Assembly (NCBI GenBank): GCA_030549205.1
Contig: JAUKTV010000004.1
Span: forward strand, 434,001 to 498,000
Reading direction: 5' to 3'
Length of the DNA stretch: 64,000 bases
Source: Apiosordaria backusii
Lineage: Eukaryota; Ascomycota; Sordariomycetes; Sordariales; Lasiosphaeriaceae
In this document: in pieces, positions 42,501 through 55,696 of the stretch
How the letters are laid out: each line of letters starts with the position of its first letter
Numbering within the stretch: position 1 is the stretch's first letter
Made by a program: the position numbers and the translations under genes
Notes under the pieces: generated by a model
Told to the model about the DNA's origin: nothing
Databases searched by the model: none
The model's input: only the letters and a program-made list of their open reading frames with translations

Positions 42501-44542
42501 CCATCTGGCTAGGTGATGACAACACTCCTGCGACACTCGCCTACAAGGGCAATGGCCCTGAAGTGATCAATGCTTGGTTTGGTCAGTGGATCATGAACAT
42601 GCTGTTGACCAACTCGAGCATTGCGTCCTCTTATACTGTCTTCGATCGCCCTTTCACCCCAAGCACGGGTAACTCTCTCCAGGTTTTGGTCTATGTTGGT
42701 CTCGCCTTGTGCGCCTACCCTGGCTTCTTCGCGCTGTACCCCAACCTCGAGAGACGCAGAAATGTTCGCGGCCTCCAGTACTCCAACGGTGTGAGGCCCC
42801 TCCCGCTGTGGCTTGCGTATACTGGGTTCGACTTTATCATTGTGATTGCTGGCGCCGTCCTCAGCATCATCCTGTGGGCGGCTCTCGCAAGCAGCCTGTG
42901 GTATCACCTTGGCTATGTGTTCCTGATCTTTATCCTCTACGGCCTTGCCTCGACTCTGCTGGCATACAACATCTCACTCTTCAGCGCCAACCAGCTGTCA
43001 GCATATGCCTTCACCGCCGCTGGGCAACTCGTGATGTTCATTGTTTACCTGTTCGGTTACATGTCGGTCATCACCTACGCGCCAACTCAACAAGTCGACA
43101 GGCTGTTGATCATTGTGCACTTCGCCCTGGCTGTCCTGGCGCCTATCGTCTCTCTCACCCGTGCGCTGTTCCTGGCAATGAACTTGTTCTCCACAGCCTG
43201 CGACGGTGACGCCCTGGCATCCTACCCCGGCGGTATTCTTCAATACGGAGGGCCAATCCTTTACCTCGTCATCCAGACGGTCATCCTCTTCCTCATCCTA
43301 GTCTGGGCAGACGGCGGCAGCGCCGGGTTCAGCCTCCGCAAACTCATCTTCCGCTCCAAGCCCAAGGCCGCCAACCCCGACGAAGCAGCCGCCATCTCCG
43401 ATGAAGAAGTAGCCAACGAGCTCGTCCGCGTCAAGTCCTCTGCCACGGGCGGCAACACGAAGACCACCGACGGCCTCCGCGTAATCAATCTCACCAAATC
43501 CTTCGGCTCCAACACCGCAGTTGACAATGTCACTTTTGGTGTTCCACACGGCGAGGTATTCGCGCTCTTGGGCCCCAACGGAGCAGGTAAATCCACCACT
43601 ATCTCCGTCATCAGAGGCGATATCAAACCCTCCGGTGGCGCCTCCGGAGGTGATGTCTTCGTCGAAGATGCCAGCGTAACCCAGCAACTCTCCGCTGCTC
43701 GCAGGCATTTGGGAGTCTGCCCTCAATTCGACGCGATCGATCAAATGACCGTGGCTGAGCACCTCAAATTCTACGCTCGTGTCCGTGGTATCGTTGACAT
43801 CGATGCCCAGGTCTCAGCAGTTATCGACGCTGTTGGGTTGCAACTGTTTAGAGATCGTCAAGCGCACGCTCTATCAGGCGGTAACAAACGCAAGCTGTCT
43901 CTCGGTATCGCTCTGATGGGCAACCCATCCGTCATTCTCCTCGACGAACCCTCTTCCGGCCTTGACGCTGCAGCAAAGAGAATCATGTGGCGTACCCTCG
44001 CTGCCACCGTCCCAGGCCGCTCCATCCTCTTGACCACCCACTCCATGGAAGAAGCCGACGCGTTAGCTGGCCGCGCTGGTATCCTCGCCAAGAGAATGCT
44101 AGCAATGGGCAGCATTGAACACCTCCGCAACAAATTCGGAGATCTCATCCACGTCCACATTGTCTGCAAGGGTGCACCTCACACCCCCGATTCCCAAATC
44201 GACAAGATTAGGTCATGGGTAGTGGAGCAGTTCGGCGAGGGCGCAGAGGTAGAGGAAAAGACCTACCACGGGCAGATGAGGTTCAAGGTTCCTGCTTCTG
44301 CTATTGTTGCTGGCGAGAAAGATCCAAAGACGGGCGGGGATCTAAGTCAAAATTCTGCCGTGGGGAGATTGGTGGTGCTGTTGGAGGAGAATAGGGATTT
44401 GCTGGGGGTTGAGCACTACAGTGTCAGCCCTACGACGCTGGATCAGGTCTTCTTGACGGTGGTGGGGAGGCATAATGTCAGGGAGGAGGGGTATGATGCG
44501 AAGAAGGAGAAGAGGAAGTGGTGGAAGTTTGGGATGAGGTAG
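39564..44542 (+). CDS. Full-size ABCA-type ABC transporter
   Basis: Membrane ATPase of the ABCA subfamily, probably moving lipids or related hydrophobic molecules; substrate not determinable. Two exons (39564–42113 and 42170–44542, 56-nt intron) give 1,640 residues arranged TMD1–NBD1–TMD2–NBD2. The N-terminus MALLRPTWTLTKKNWLILCG leads into the first span and a large extracytoplasmic loop before the remaining spans, as in ABCA proteins. NBD1: Walker A GANGSGKST (about residue 514), signature LSGGQKRKL (604), Walker B VCCVDEVSSGLDP (625). NBD2: Walker A GPNGAGKST (1318), signature LSGGNKRKLSLGIAL (1417), Walker B VILLDEPSSGLD (1437). Both nucleotide sites keep the catalytic glutamate, so both look competent. 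The intron sits within the first span of TMD2. Confidence 0.96.
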
Positions 44543-46128
44543 ATGCCGTTGTCTCTTGGCTGTATCGGAGACGTGATAAAGAGTTTCGATAGATGATGGG
44601 GGGCTTTTTGCTATATATATTGGTCAAGTCAGATGGCTTGAGGGGATTTTGTTTCAATGTTTTTTTTGTACTGGCTATATACCACCACGCTTGGTTTTTC
44701 TTTTACATTTATATATTTCTTATTTGTTAATATAGGGATGGGGAATACGGTATGATAGAGCCGTGAGCTTTTCAGAGCTCAAAACGCGATGGCTACAATG
44801 TAGCTTCACACATATCGAATAGACGTTATACATTATGACGAATTGTTTATCTTTGTCGTTTGATTTGGCTCTTGATTTCCCTGGCATCCGGTTTCCTCCG
44901 ACTCATTCTTGCGTGTTTCCCATGTCTGCTTGAGCGGAGACATGTCTCCGGTTGAGATACCAGGTGTCTGCCAAGAAGGATTATCCATTGTTGATCTACG
45001 GCAGCCTAGCAACAACGCCGGCGGGACTTTCAAATACCGTCAACTTGTTGCATTGTAGTTACCGTAGGTCCCTTCCTGAGATTGACATGCTTCAGGGTAC
45101 GGCGAGTAGCTGGTGGATGATCTTCTAGCTCTCAAGGCACCGCAGTTACCTAGCGGTGAGCGGGTGCAAAGCAGAGTCCGGAGTAATGGGAAAGACAGAA
45201 TATAGAAAATGGGCAGAAATGCAACACATCGAGGGCATTTGATGCCATCAATTGGAGCTTTGGGGATCATATTGCCAATAGCGGGGGCTTTTAGCTACTA
45301 ATAATGATAAGTTTGTCCACTGCTTAAAGAAATGCTGCCGTGCGTCTTGTTGCCCGTCTTGAAGATGTTGAACACTAGGTAGGTATATAGGTGACATCGC
45401 AGGATCGAAGTGGAAATCTCTCCAGTTTGTAATCTCCAGCCATATTCATGTCCATAATCTATCATGGGAGATAATCCTCTTGTTGAATTCATCCTGATCC
45501 CTATTAGGGCTCCCCGCCTCTCAATCGTGTCTACCTGACGGGATGGATGGGTGAGGGTGGGACAAGGAGGGATTGGAGCGTACAAACAAACTACTGAGTT
45601 TGGGTGTGGTGTTTTGAATTGAAATCGAAAGTGTCGATTGTTTAGGTACTGAAAAGTGGTCACTCCGGGTTTTGAGGATATAGGGGCTTTGGGGTGCATG
45701 CTATTCGAGTTCTGAGCAGTGCGACGCTCGTCAAGACCTAGGTTTCCGAGGCACACAAATGTATCCAAACACGGCCATATGGCCAGACGGCACATGTAGG
45801 CAGACACCAACATAGCATGTTAATATAGATTGAGTAAAGCCATGGCCAAGAGAGAAGAACAATGCGCAACAACAAAGAAAAATCAGGGTATTATTAGGCT
45901 TCTCTCAAACTTTGCGAACAAAACAAACAACCGACGACAATCTTCGTCCCCAAACACCCAACAGACGACAAGAAAAAAAGATCATTCTCGAGAGAATGTG
46001 GTATACCCAAGCTCGTCCTGCCCATCAGATTCCCATTCTTCCCCACCCCAAACCTCAGCCTCTCCAACACAACCATCCACCCAACTCCCCACCACCTTCC
46101 TTGCCTCAGCACCACCATGATGATCCTC
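44543..46128. other. Convergent intergenic region
   Basis: About 1.6 kb between convergent genes. AT-rich just after the ABC transporter (TATATATATTGG near 44610–44622). No gene supported. Confidence 0.45.
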
Positions 46129-47862
46129 CTAAGCCTTCACAGCAGCCTTCTCATCCGCCGGTCCAGCAGCAGCAGCAGGCGTAACCCCCGCCTCCTGAGC
46201 CTTAGCCTCCGCCGCTGTGCTCGTGGTAGCTGCCGGAACAGCAACAACCGGCTTGGGCTTCTCCTCCGTCACCCCAGTCACAGCCGGAGCAGCCGCCGCC
46301 TCCACCGGATTAACCTTAACATCCTCAGCCGGGCTAGGCACAGTAGGTGTCCCGACCCCAGCCTCAGCCGCCTTCTTGATAACTTCAAACCACTTCTGCG
46401 CCTCAGCCGGTGAATGAGCCTTGAAGCTCAACTCGCTCGTACCCGCCATCTTCCCCCCCAACCCACCGCTCTTATCCTTGCCCTTCACATTAAACTTCTC
46501 CCCCGCCGGTACCCCAATCACCGCTTCCGGAAGATAAATTGACAACTCCGGCTTCGGGTCCGCCCGGTAATTATCATCATCCTTGAACTCGTGCAAAAAC
46601 TTGGCCGGGGTAACCACATAGTAACCCGTAGAATACCCCCAGCTCAGCTTATTCCTGCTCTTCCTCTCCAAGCTCCCCTCAATCAACGCCTTTGTCGAGC
46701 CGTGATGCTGGTTGGGAAACTGGATTGCCTCCACCGTCCTCGGCCCCTCGGCAGGATCAACCAGCTTGTCGCCCGAGCGCTTCACAAAGTTCTTCCATTC
46801 AAAGTCCGGCGGAATCCGCTGAGCAGCACCCAGCATGTCCGCATACAGCGCCTGCACCTTCAGCGCTTGGCCCCCAGCAAAGCTGTTGAACGCCTCCATC
46901 GCCTGCTGAACCGTAGTAATAACATGCGCCTCAAACTCTTGAAAGTTGGACTGGACGGCAATCAGATCGTTACGCTGATTGTTCTCCTCTTGGACCTGCT
47001 TGTTCAACCTGTGCAAAACGCCCCGCTGGATGACATACGGGTCGTCGGCGGGGGTGTGCTTCCCGCCGCTGGACTCGAAGGCGGCCGTGTGCTGCCCCAG
47101 CAGCTCAATGTGCTTCTGGGTGGTGTTGCGCGCCTTCTCGACCTCTTTGGCGCCCTTTTCTGCGCCGTGGGCGAGCTCCTTGGCCTTGTGCTTGATTTCC
47201 TTGTGGAGGCGCTCGAGAACAGGCAAGACGGAGCCCTTGATGGATTTCTCGGTCTCGGCGTTGGTGTTGATCAGGGCTTGGGTGTTGACGCGCATGTTTT
47301 CGAAGAAGCCGGCCACGCCGCCGAGGGATTGGTCAAAGTGCTCGCCTTCGCGGAGGGGTTTGGAGATGGTCTAGATTGCGGTGATAACATGTTAGACAGA
47401 CAGGTTAAGGATATAAGATTGGAGGAACTGGGGAAGAAGATTGGTACCTTCAAAACCTTCTCATACTCCTTGGAAGAGGTCCTGTGTATCTTCTCGACGG
47501 CCTCCACGTACTCCTCGAGGTACCCAACAGCGTGCTTCCATGCCTGCAGTCTTTGCGCAAGAAGGCCGGCGGTCTAATCGCATCTAATGTCAGCATTACC
47601 TCCCAACTCCCAACCATAGACCCAGCAAACTCACAGTATTGGGATCATGCTCAGGAACAGCGTCCTCACTGAAGTTGCTGGCAAGCGTGCTTTGCCTCGA
47701 GGGCTCAACAGGCGAAGTAACGGTAGACATTGTCGCTGGCTCTTCGTGAACAACACCACTCTCAGTGACTGCGGCGGGGGCTTGCGGTTTCTGCTCCGTT
47801 TGAGAAGAGGAGGTTTCTGGTTTGCGGAGAGAATGTCCTCTCGAAAGTCGCTTGAAATGCAT
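46129..47862 (-). CDS. SLM1-like PH-domain protein (TORC2/eisosome signalling)
   Basis: Resembles yeast Slm1/Slm2, plasma-membrane PI(4,5)P2-binding proteins that link eisosomes, TORC2 and actin. Three minus-strand exons (47862–47635, 47573–47448, 47370–46129) with introns of 61 and 77 nt give 531 residues. A basic Ser-rich N-terminus (MHFKRLSRGHSLRKPETSSS) is followed by a long helical F-BAR-like region starting AGLLAQRLQAWKHAVGYLEE, with EHFDQSLGGVAGFFENMRVN and ELAHGAEKGAKEVEKARNTT. A PH domain lies at about residues 340–450 (ALIEGSLERKSRNKLSWGYS through KWFEVIKKAAE). The tail is rich in Ala, Val, Pro and Thr. Another ATG (MSTVTSPVEP) lies 44 codons in and could be the true start. The BAR-then-PH order is the main evidence. 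Confidence 0.9.
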
Positions 47863-49840
47863 GGGTGAAAAAGAAAAAGAGAAATAAATAAAAATAAATA
47901 AGTCGCAAAGAAGAAGGGCGGTGTTGGGCCGGGTCGATCAAAGTGTGGAGCAAGGTCCGTACACAACCAATGTGGTTCGTTCCCTAAAAAGGAGATTGGA
48001 CAAGAGCCCAGGTACTGTACTAGTGTAGGGGTTCCTAGATTAAAAATAAAGAAGTGTTCGTCCCAACAACCTAGACACCGCTCGCAACGGGGGACGGGAA
48101 GGAATCAACCAAAATATAAGTTTAAACCGTTAATGCTCCCATGAATGAGGTCATGGATTGTCATCAAAAAAAGGTTTGGGTCATAAGATCAGAGAAGGGT
48201 ATTTGTATCGTCCGTCCTAACCAACCATTAATTCATCTAGAAGCCAGTTTGGGTGATTGACCAGCGCCTCTTGCGTCGGACACCCCCCTCCTCTCAACTT
48301 CTCCCCCAGTGATCCCTCCCCTCTTTCCTCGACCCCATCGCCCAGCCGGCCGGGCATTTGAAGATCGAGAAAGTGGATCCTGTCTATCACCACTCAATCG
48401 GTCTCGATTGGCCCGCCAAGCTCCTGTCTGTGCGACCATCGAATCTCACCATGCCATGACGTAACGCCAGCTGGTGCTTCAATGCCCCGCACTCACGCAA
48501 AAGACCCTTGTCCAGTTGGGTAAACTGCAGCATAAGGTTTCTAAACATCGTGGACCATGTCTCTCTTGATAGAATCTCCAGCTGCTCATGGAACAATATC
48601 ATGCAGCATTCACAAGGCATTTTCAAGTTTTCTCAACCGCCATCCAGATAGTCTATCAACCGTTGCTAGCTACCGGCCAAGTTGCAAGCTCAATAAAGGG
48701 GTCCATGGAAGTGGGTTCTCAAAACATGACGTAGCCGGAGCAATCGCGGGGTTCAGTTCACCCCTCAGACGGACATTCCTTTTGGGCCTCCATGCTGCTG
48801 CAAAACCAACCACCACATCACCAACCCAAGTGGGAAGGGGGTTATATCTCTGCTCAAAATATCACCAATGAATACTTGTCTTGGATATTTTGCAGCTATG
48901 TGTGATTGCCCTACTGCAACGGAGTTTGGCCCATCCGATTCGAGTATCCTGCTGTCCCATACGAAACTATGTGTGAGGCCTCTTTAAGCGGCTTCCATCC
49001 CACGTTTCAAGCACACACACATACAACTTCTTGTCTCACGATACATCAATGTTTCTGTTACCCATATCTGCCGCTATGCCCACAATTCAGCCGATCCTTT
49101 CCACACCAACATACATCTAGATGTATTGTATAAGCATGCTGTATAACTCAACAACACGTACAAATTCAAGACTCGTCACTTCAGCTCCCAAAGCCGTCTC
49201 TTCGATCTGATCATCAACAAGACACTATTACATTCGCTATACTCAAGCTCTGATGTGTATCTTTTATCTAGACTAAATTTGCTGACTTTTGACTGTAGGG
49301 GGGGTATCGAAGGTGAAAAATTGACAATTGGTTCCGATAATTTCTTCACCAATCTCAAACCAAAACACAAAGCGCCTGTTAATCGTTCGATACCCGACCC
49401 TCAAATTTTTTGATCGAGTCATCAACCCCAGCACGCCGGAAGAAAAAGAAATGACAAGGATGGCTCCCAACTCTGAAATCTATATGGGACCGACTCTGGA
49501 TATCGGTTTGCACCTTTGATATCCGCCTTCAGAAACCCAAAATGCCGCAACGAATCGCCTCCATTACCCCCTCCCGTTTCGCTCTATACCGTCATGCCCT
49601 GGTCATTAAAAAGAAATCGCTGATTATAAAAAAAGAGCTGCCCATGTGCAGCCTCGTGAACGCTCTTCGTTGTTCGCAGACGAATTTCTGCCGCCGGTAA
49701 CGCCCATGAAAACCCACGCCAAAGGGAAAGAAGAGAACAAATGAGACATGTATAATACAAAGGGAAGTTCAACTCCCATCTTTTTCAGCATAGCCCACTA
49801 TGCCTCATCATGGTGTGCGTGACGACGGGCCCTTGGACCT
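47863..49840. other. Intergenic region
   Basis: About 2 kb with no supported gene, between the SLM1-like start and the stop of the arrestin gene (both minus). Short frames on both strands look random. Confidence 0.45.
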
Positions 49841-51912
49841 CTAGGCCAGGCCACGTTGTGCACGAAGAAGGTGAAGTCGTCGCTGCTCATCGCCTTCGCC
49901 ATGCATCGAGTGGTTATGTGGGTATAAACCAAGTGACAGTTGCCGCCTGCGGATCGGGGACGTCCTACGTGGCCCCGGCCGACTCTGCGGGCTCATGTCT
50001 TGGTTCTGGATTGACGATTCCTGAGGAACTTCGGCGATGCTCCCAAGACCTGTGTTATCTGACCGACTCAGCTCGGTTGCTCGAAGTGGCGGCGATCGTT
50101 CGGGTGATCCCGGTTGAGGAGTACTCGGCACGCTCGTGGCTGTATCGTAATCTGGGAGGATATTGTAGGCCAGCGGGCGGACGGGCGTTTTGACTGCTGT
50201 CTGATAGCTGGGCACTTTGCTGAGCTCTGAGAGTTCGGGATAATCGAGATGTTGCAAGGCAGACTCGCCTTCGTCGCTGTTATGCCGAGTAAGCGGTAAG
50301 GACGGAGGCGCCGATAGTTCATTGGTACGGGCATCATCGGTATCTGGTTCTAATGGGTAGGTCGGGGTAGAGCGCGCTGCCAGTTCCGCAGCCCGCATCG
50401 AGGGCCATGACTGATTCCGGTTATGCTGGCTCAGCTGGCTCTGTAACCTAGCAGTGAGCTGGTTGGCACTGAATGGAACGCCATGGACAGGACTGCTGGC
50501 ACCATGGTAGAGTGCATTCAGATTTTCCACGGAGCTTGCGCGCGAGCGTCCATAAATGGGACTGCTGAGTGCCGAGAGACCACCAGCTGGTGTTTGGAAC
50601 CCGGTCGGATCCATGTCCTCATACAGCTGGTCAAGAACATGTTCACCGTAGTTTGGCGGTGCTATCGCGGCTACCTGCGGAGACGGTGTTCCGTCCGGTA
50701 CCTGCTGTACCAGATTGCCTTCCTCGTCAAGCGGCATATTGGGCGAGATGAAAATCGTTACCGGCAGCGTTGCCCTAAGTTCCGAAATGTGACCATCTGG
50801 ATTTTTCAACGCCACTACCAACTTCAACTTATGCCGAATCTTAATTCCCTTGGTGTTGACGTCTTGTAGACATTTCGAGAGCTTCCTAGGCAGGTCCAGG
50901 GGTGTGTTGAAAACCCAACCCTCCTGCCCGCTGTCATTGATCATGTCTTGCCAATGCTCCTCTCGAGTAATGGGAAATCGCCACGTCTTGATCTCCCTTT
51001 CCTTCCTGTACTCCCTAACCGAAGCACCCGACGGCCTAGTCGAATGAAGCACGATATCGTGTACCTCAACAAGCTTGATGGTGATGTCGCCCAACTCCAG
51101 CCCCTTCAGTAAAGGCGTAAACCTCGTTTCCAAAGGAATACATGTGCCAAAAACTACCGCCTTTTGTGGAATCAGGATCGAGTAATCAATCTTGTTGGGC
51201 CAAATGTTCTCCACACTCATCGCATGGAGAAACTCGAGAGCTGATGATTCGAGAGTTCGGATAATTCGCAGCCGCTTGGAGGCGTGAAGGTCAGAGGCAA
51301 ACTTACCCCGCACAACTGAGGCCTTGAGTCGATATGTGATGCTCGCCTCACGCAAGCCCTCGACACTCTCGGTGGTATTACCGCCAAGCATGACTTGAAA
51401 GGGCCACTCGTAGTTGCCAGGGCTGAGTGTTGTGCCCTTGGAATGATGTGTATCGCCGGTCGGAACGTGGTCGGAGGCGCCGACTCCTGCAAATGGTCGC
51501 CATCGGTGCTCGTAGAAGTTGATGGTCTTGTCAATCTTGTGGTGGTTAATGCCTGTCGCAGTTACCCTCGGATCGGTCCAACTACCCAACAGCGTCAGTG
51601 CCTTGTACTTCGGTGCTTGATTCTGTCGAGTCCCATACCCATAGTGAATTGTCCCCGTCAATTTCAGGTGGATACTCTCGACTTTTAATGGTGCAGACAA
51701 GCACAGTACGACTGTCCCTTTGAGCAGCTGGCCAGAGGCCTCGTGGTCGTTACCTCGGAAGACGATAAAGTCATTCTCGAGTCTGTGGTTCCAAATTACC
51801 CGGTCAGCGTCTGTCATGTAAATAGCCGAGTGCGGTCCTAATAAAAAGCTTACCTGATGGCGAAATGCGTACAGACATTCTTCTTTGATGTAGAAAGTGA
51901 GAAGAGAGGCAT
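49841..51912 (-). CDS. creD: CreD-like alpha-arrestin (HECT ubiquitin ligase adaptor)
   Basis: Alpha-arrestins bring Rsp5/HulA-type ubiquitin ligases to membrane transporters for endocytosis. In Aspergillus, creD affects carbon catabolite repression. Exon 1 is 51912–51854 and exon 2 is 51782–49841, with a 71-nt intron between; 666 residues. The N-terminus reads MPLFSLSTSKKNVCTHFAIR and runs into LENDFIVFRGNDHEASGQLL. Without splicing a longer open frame starting at 52024 appears, but it reads through the intron and is not the real protein. The N-arrestin domain is followed by a C-arrestin half with strong CreD-like sequence (HAMSVENIWPNKIDYSI, LPRKLSKCLQDVNTKGIKIR, NPDGHISELRATLPVTIFIS). A PY motif, APPNYGEHV, is at about residue 395. 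A later VPSYQTAVKTPVRP…LPDYD matches the family tail. It could instead be the close paralog ApyA. Confidence 0.88.
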
Positions 51913-54900
51913 CTCCCAGGTATGCACGCAAACTGTTGGGGAGAGATCGCGGACAAAAGATCAAGAAGAGGAAGAGGGGCCCAGTCGGGTAGAGATATGA
52001 GCTGTAGCAGTCATCTACTACCAAATCTTTTCCGGTCGCTCGTATGTAGATGCGTGGTGTTCTGAGGCGGTGTTTGCGGCACGTAGCGGCAAAGGGTTCG
52101 CTTGACTGTTGGTAAGATTTGGAGAAGCGCCTTGTAAATGTACTTGGTGGGATGTTGAGTGGATGGCGTGATCACTGGTTGTTTGCGAATAGGTAGGAGG
52201 GACGGGGTGAAATAGGGAAGAGGATCAGAAAAGAATATAGAGTGGTATTATTTTCGGGTTTGTACAAAAAGCATCGGGCCATTGGGATTGGAAATCTTAT
52301 GGAATCTGCAGCTCTGGACGCAGGCGATCAGGGAGTCAGGTACAAGTGTTCATGTTCCACAACAAAGAGACGCAGCGTGAGGTACAAGGGGGTACCTGAA
52401 TAGTGCTGAGCCACAAGGGTGCGCACCCACCAACTGCCCACCGCAACCATCACGCAGAGACAGCAAGCGAGACCCGGCTCATGCACGCCCAGTGCCCTGT
52501 CCCAGACAAATCATGGTACCTAGGGAACCACCTGAACCAGAATCCCAATTAAGGTATAGGCAGGCCCTTCCCGTATCGCTGTTTGCAGCAAGCGACCGGA
52601 ATCACATTGGATTCAAAAGGAAGTCGGCGCGACCGGCAGGCATACAGCCTCTACGATACAACTGCTTTCGCTCTTTCCATCCCACTGATAAAAGAATTTT
52701 TCCCATACACGTTTCCCAGTGGGGAATCACCTCAGTGAGTCGTGCAATAGCGGATCACGAAAAGACGCATTGTCGACATGGCACGTCAGAGAGTTTGATG
52801 ACTGTACAGTGGTGGGGCAGGAGCGGGAAAGAGCAGAAGAAAAAAGCTCTGGTGGATCTGTCTACATAGTAGCGTGGGGGTATGCCAAGCTGCCTGCCAA
52901 AACGCCGCAAAAACTTGACGGCTATCAACAAATTACAAGAACGTAAAGTTGCCCTTTCCAAAACGCTGACTGCTTTCATCTACTCTTTATTGTTGATGCT
53001 GCCGCAAAGTGGCTTTATGCCGTCGATGCTGCCAATGTTTCAGTTACCAAAAATGGATGGTCGTAAGGAAACAGAACCCCTGCGTGATTCAAGCCACAGT
53101 GATCCGACAAGGCTGATTGGCCCCCACCGAAAAGCATCTAGAAAACTGCCTAACTGGGCAGGTTCACATCTTTTACATTCCCGCACTTTGACGTGTCCAG
53201 GCCGGCCGCCTTGGGCAGGCGCTCTCTCTGACATTGGCAGGCAATCGCTGATGTGAGCTCTTGACAGCCTTGCGAATTTGAAATTTGGGGCTGGCAGGCC
53301 ACGACAACCCCTCTTATGATTGAGCCTCGAGGCGGCATCGGCTGATGTTGTTGGGTTGACTTCTCAATGCAGGAGGTCGGCACTCGAAGGACCCCAGCAA
53401 CGAAGGGCCACGGCGTGGGCCTGCTGACAGCTTCGTAGGACATGGAATGCGACGCTTCATGGCTTGGCCGTGAAGGGACAAGCTCATGATGAGGCCACAC
53501 GGTGTTCTGTCAATTGAATCATTGATGCAGGGATGGCGTGGGCTCTTCCGTCTGGATGCCGGGAATCAAGAACGCCAAGCGTCCAGGCTCCCGAATCCGG
53601 ACCCCACCCGATAACGGCGATAAAAAACCCACAAGGTTCAGAGCTTGAGGCATTGAGCCAGTCTGAATGGCTGTTGTCATCTGGCGAATCTCGACTGTTC
53701 TATGCTGATATAGACCTCAGTCGAGTCACCATCACTGATAACAACATTGCCCATCATCTTTGTGCCCTGACGGCGTAGCGATGAAGTCACAGATTTTCCA
53801 TTTTTGCCGCCAGGTCCCACCCTACATGTCAACACGAGTTGTCTTTTACTTCATCTTGCCGGTTTCTACTCGCCAAAAGTTCGCCTGTTCAACTTCGAGG
53901 ATGCCATTGGGTCCTCACCTTCGGATAAACGATTTCACCATCAAAGAATGGCCGAGAAAATTTGCAAAATTACTCAACCTCTTACGTTCGCCTGCCCCCT
54001 CGGCCCACAATCCTGGACTCACACCGCAAGTCCTACCATGGGGTTCTTGATATCAAATCCCTAGGGCCAGAAGTGGGTTTCGGCGAACGGTGAAGCCATC
54101 GCGCCACGATCGATTAGGCCCAGGGGTATCCCAGATAGAGGCTTTTCTCGGCGCTCCCGCCGTCAGCCTTATCGCGAACACACATTCTATCCGCCTGGCG
54201 TCTGTCTAGTGTAGCGTGCGTCGTAATGCTTGTTCTGGACCTGCCAATCATGCCATCATAAGAAGCTCCTCTAGCTCCCAAAGCTCGCACACCAGTAACA
54301 AAGTCGAGCAAGCATAGGCAAACGGTAGGACTCTGATATCAACCCACAAACTCAAACGGTGATGAGAGGACGCGGACATCTCCCGGAATAATCCGGGCAA
54401 ATTCATTTATCAAAGTTTGAGCGACCGTTTATTTTTCATGTGCTTTCTGATCGCAGTTTTCTCCAGAAGCTGGATCCATCAAGGTAAAAACATCAGCCGA
54501 TACACCTCGGCAAGTCGATGTCATGGCTCTGTACAGGACGATACATCGACTGATCCTTGCGTCGATCTCGACGACACACGTTCAAGCCACACCCTCCAAT
54601 TCGTTTTGTTGTTGCACACTCCCGGAGGCAAGCAGGAAATGTCGCCGGGATTCTTCCCAACCTCATCCGAGTTTTTTTCACACACTGTAGCATATGCATT
54701 TTCACATGTTCCCATCAACCACATGCATGAGATCTCCATCCCTACTGGCTCGAGGAAAAAGATGGATACCTATCGGCAAGTATCAAGCATTTGAAAGACC
54801 CACAAACGGTTGAGGGATATCTTCTTATGTCCGGCAACGGGATTGGTACCCAGTTTTTTCTGCCCCTGTCTCTTTTTCCATCAACAGCAGCCATCAACTC

Positions 54901-55696
54901 TTCGCCACATCAGCACGGCACTCGATGATACCAGGTACCCTTGCACATATTGCATGCATCCGCGCTCTGCGGCACGTATCCGAAGAGCAAAACAAGATGT
55001 TCCTCGGCCACTTCGGAACCGCGAACTTGGCTTTGTGGCCATCGTATTCGATTACACTATATCGGACTGTTGCCGAATCTTGCATCTGCTGCAGGAACGC
55101 GCCCGCACCATATAGGGCCGGAACTGAGCCCGATAGGGCAGAGAGAGCAAGGTTCACATGCTTGGAAGGGCCGAGATCATATCTGTTGTGTATCTATGAT
55201 GCCCACTTTGAATATGTTGAAACTGTGACTTTGTCTTCAATCCCATGAACCAATCCAAGCCGTAACAGCACAGTTCAACCGTCACATGACGTTCATAATA
55301 TGTGGTGACTCGGACTTCAGAACAAACAACTTTTGCAATATCAATTACCTTCTCACTTGATTGGTGAGTCACGGTTGGGGCCCACCCCATGGATATTATC
55401 TTTAAGGGGTTACCAAATCGGTTGTCAGCAAAGCAACTCAAAACTGTCACATATACACAAGATATCACATACGCTTACACTATCATGTAACGCATATCAC
55501 ATCCAATGAATTGCCAACCATCCACAAAACACGGAAGCTCAATGGTCATGAAATTGTGACTCACTTCCAAACAGCTCCACAGTACAACATATATATATTA
55601 TATCAAAAACGCTGAAACAAACACAATTTCCATCGCTCATAAAGGCCCCCTTCACCGAAACCATTTCAATCACATTCCACTCCCACCGCGTCAGAA
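51913..55696. other. Long intergenic region between creD-like gene and creC
   Basis: Nearly 3.8 kb with no gene I can support. The first few hundred bases are the arrestin leader and promoter. The remainder has only short random-looking frames, with several TCACATGA-like motifs between 55280 and 55560 and an ATATATATATTATAT stretch near 55589. Confidence 0.4.
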
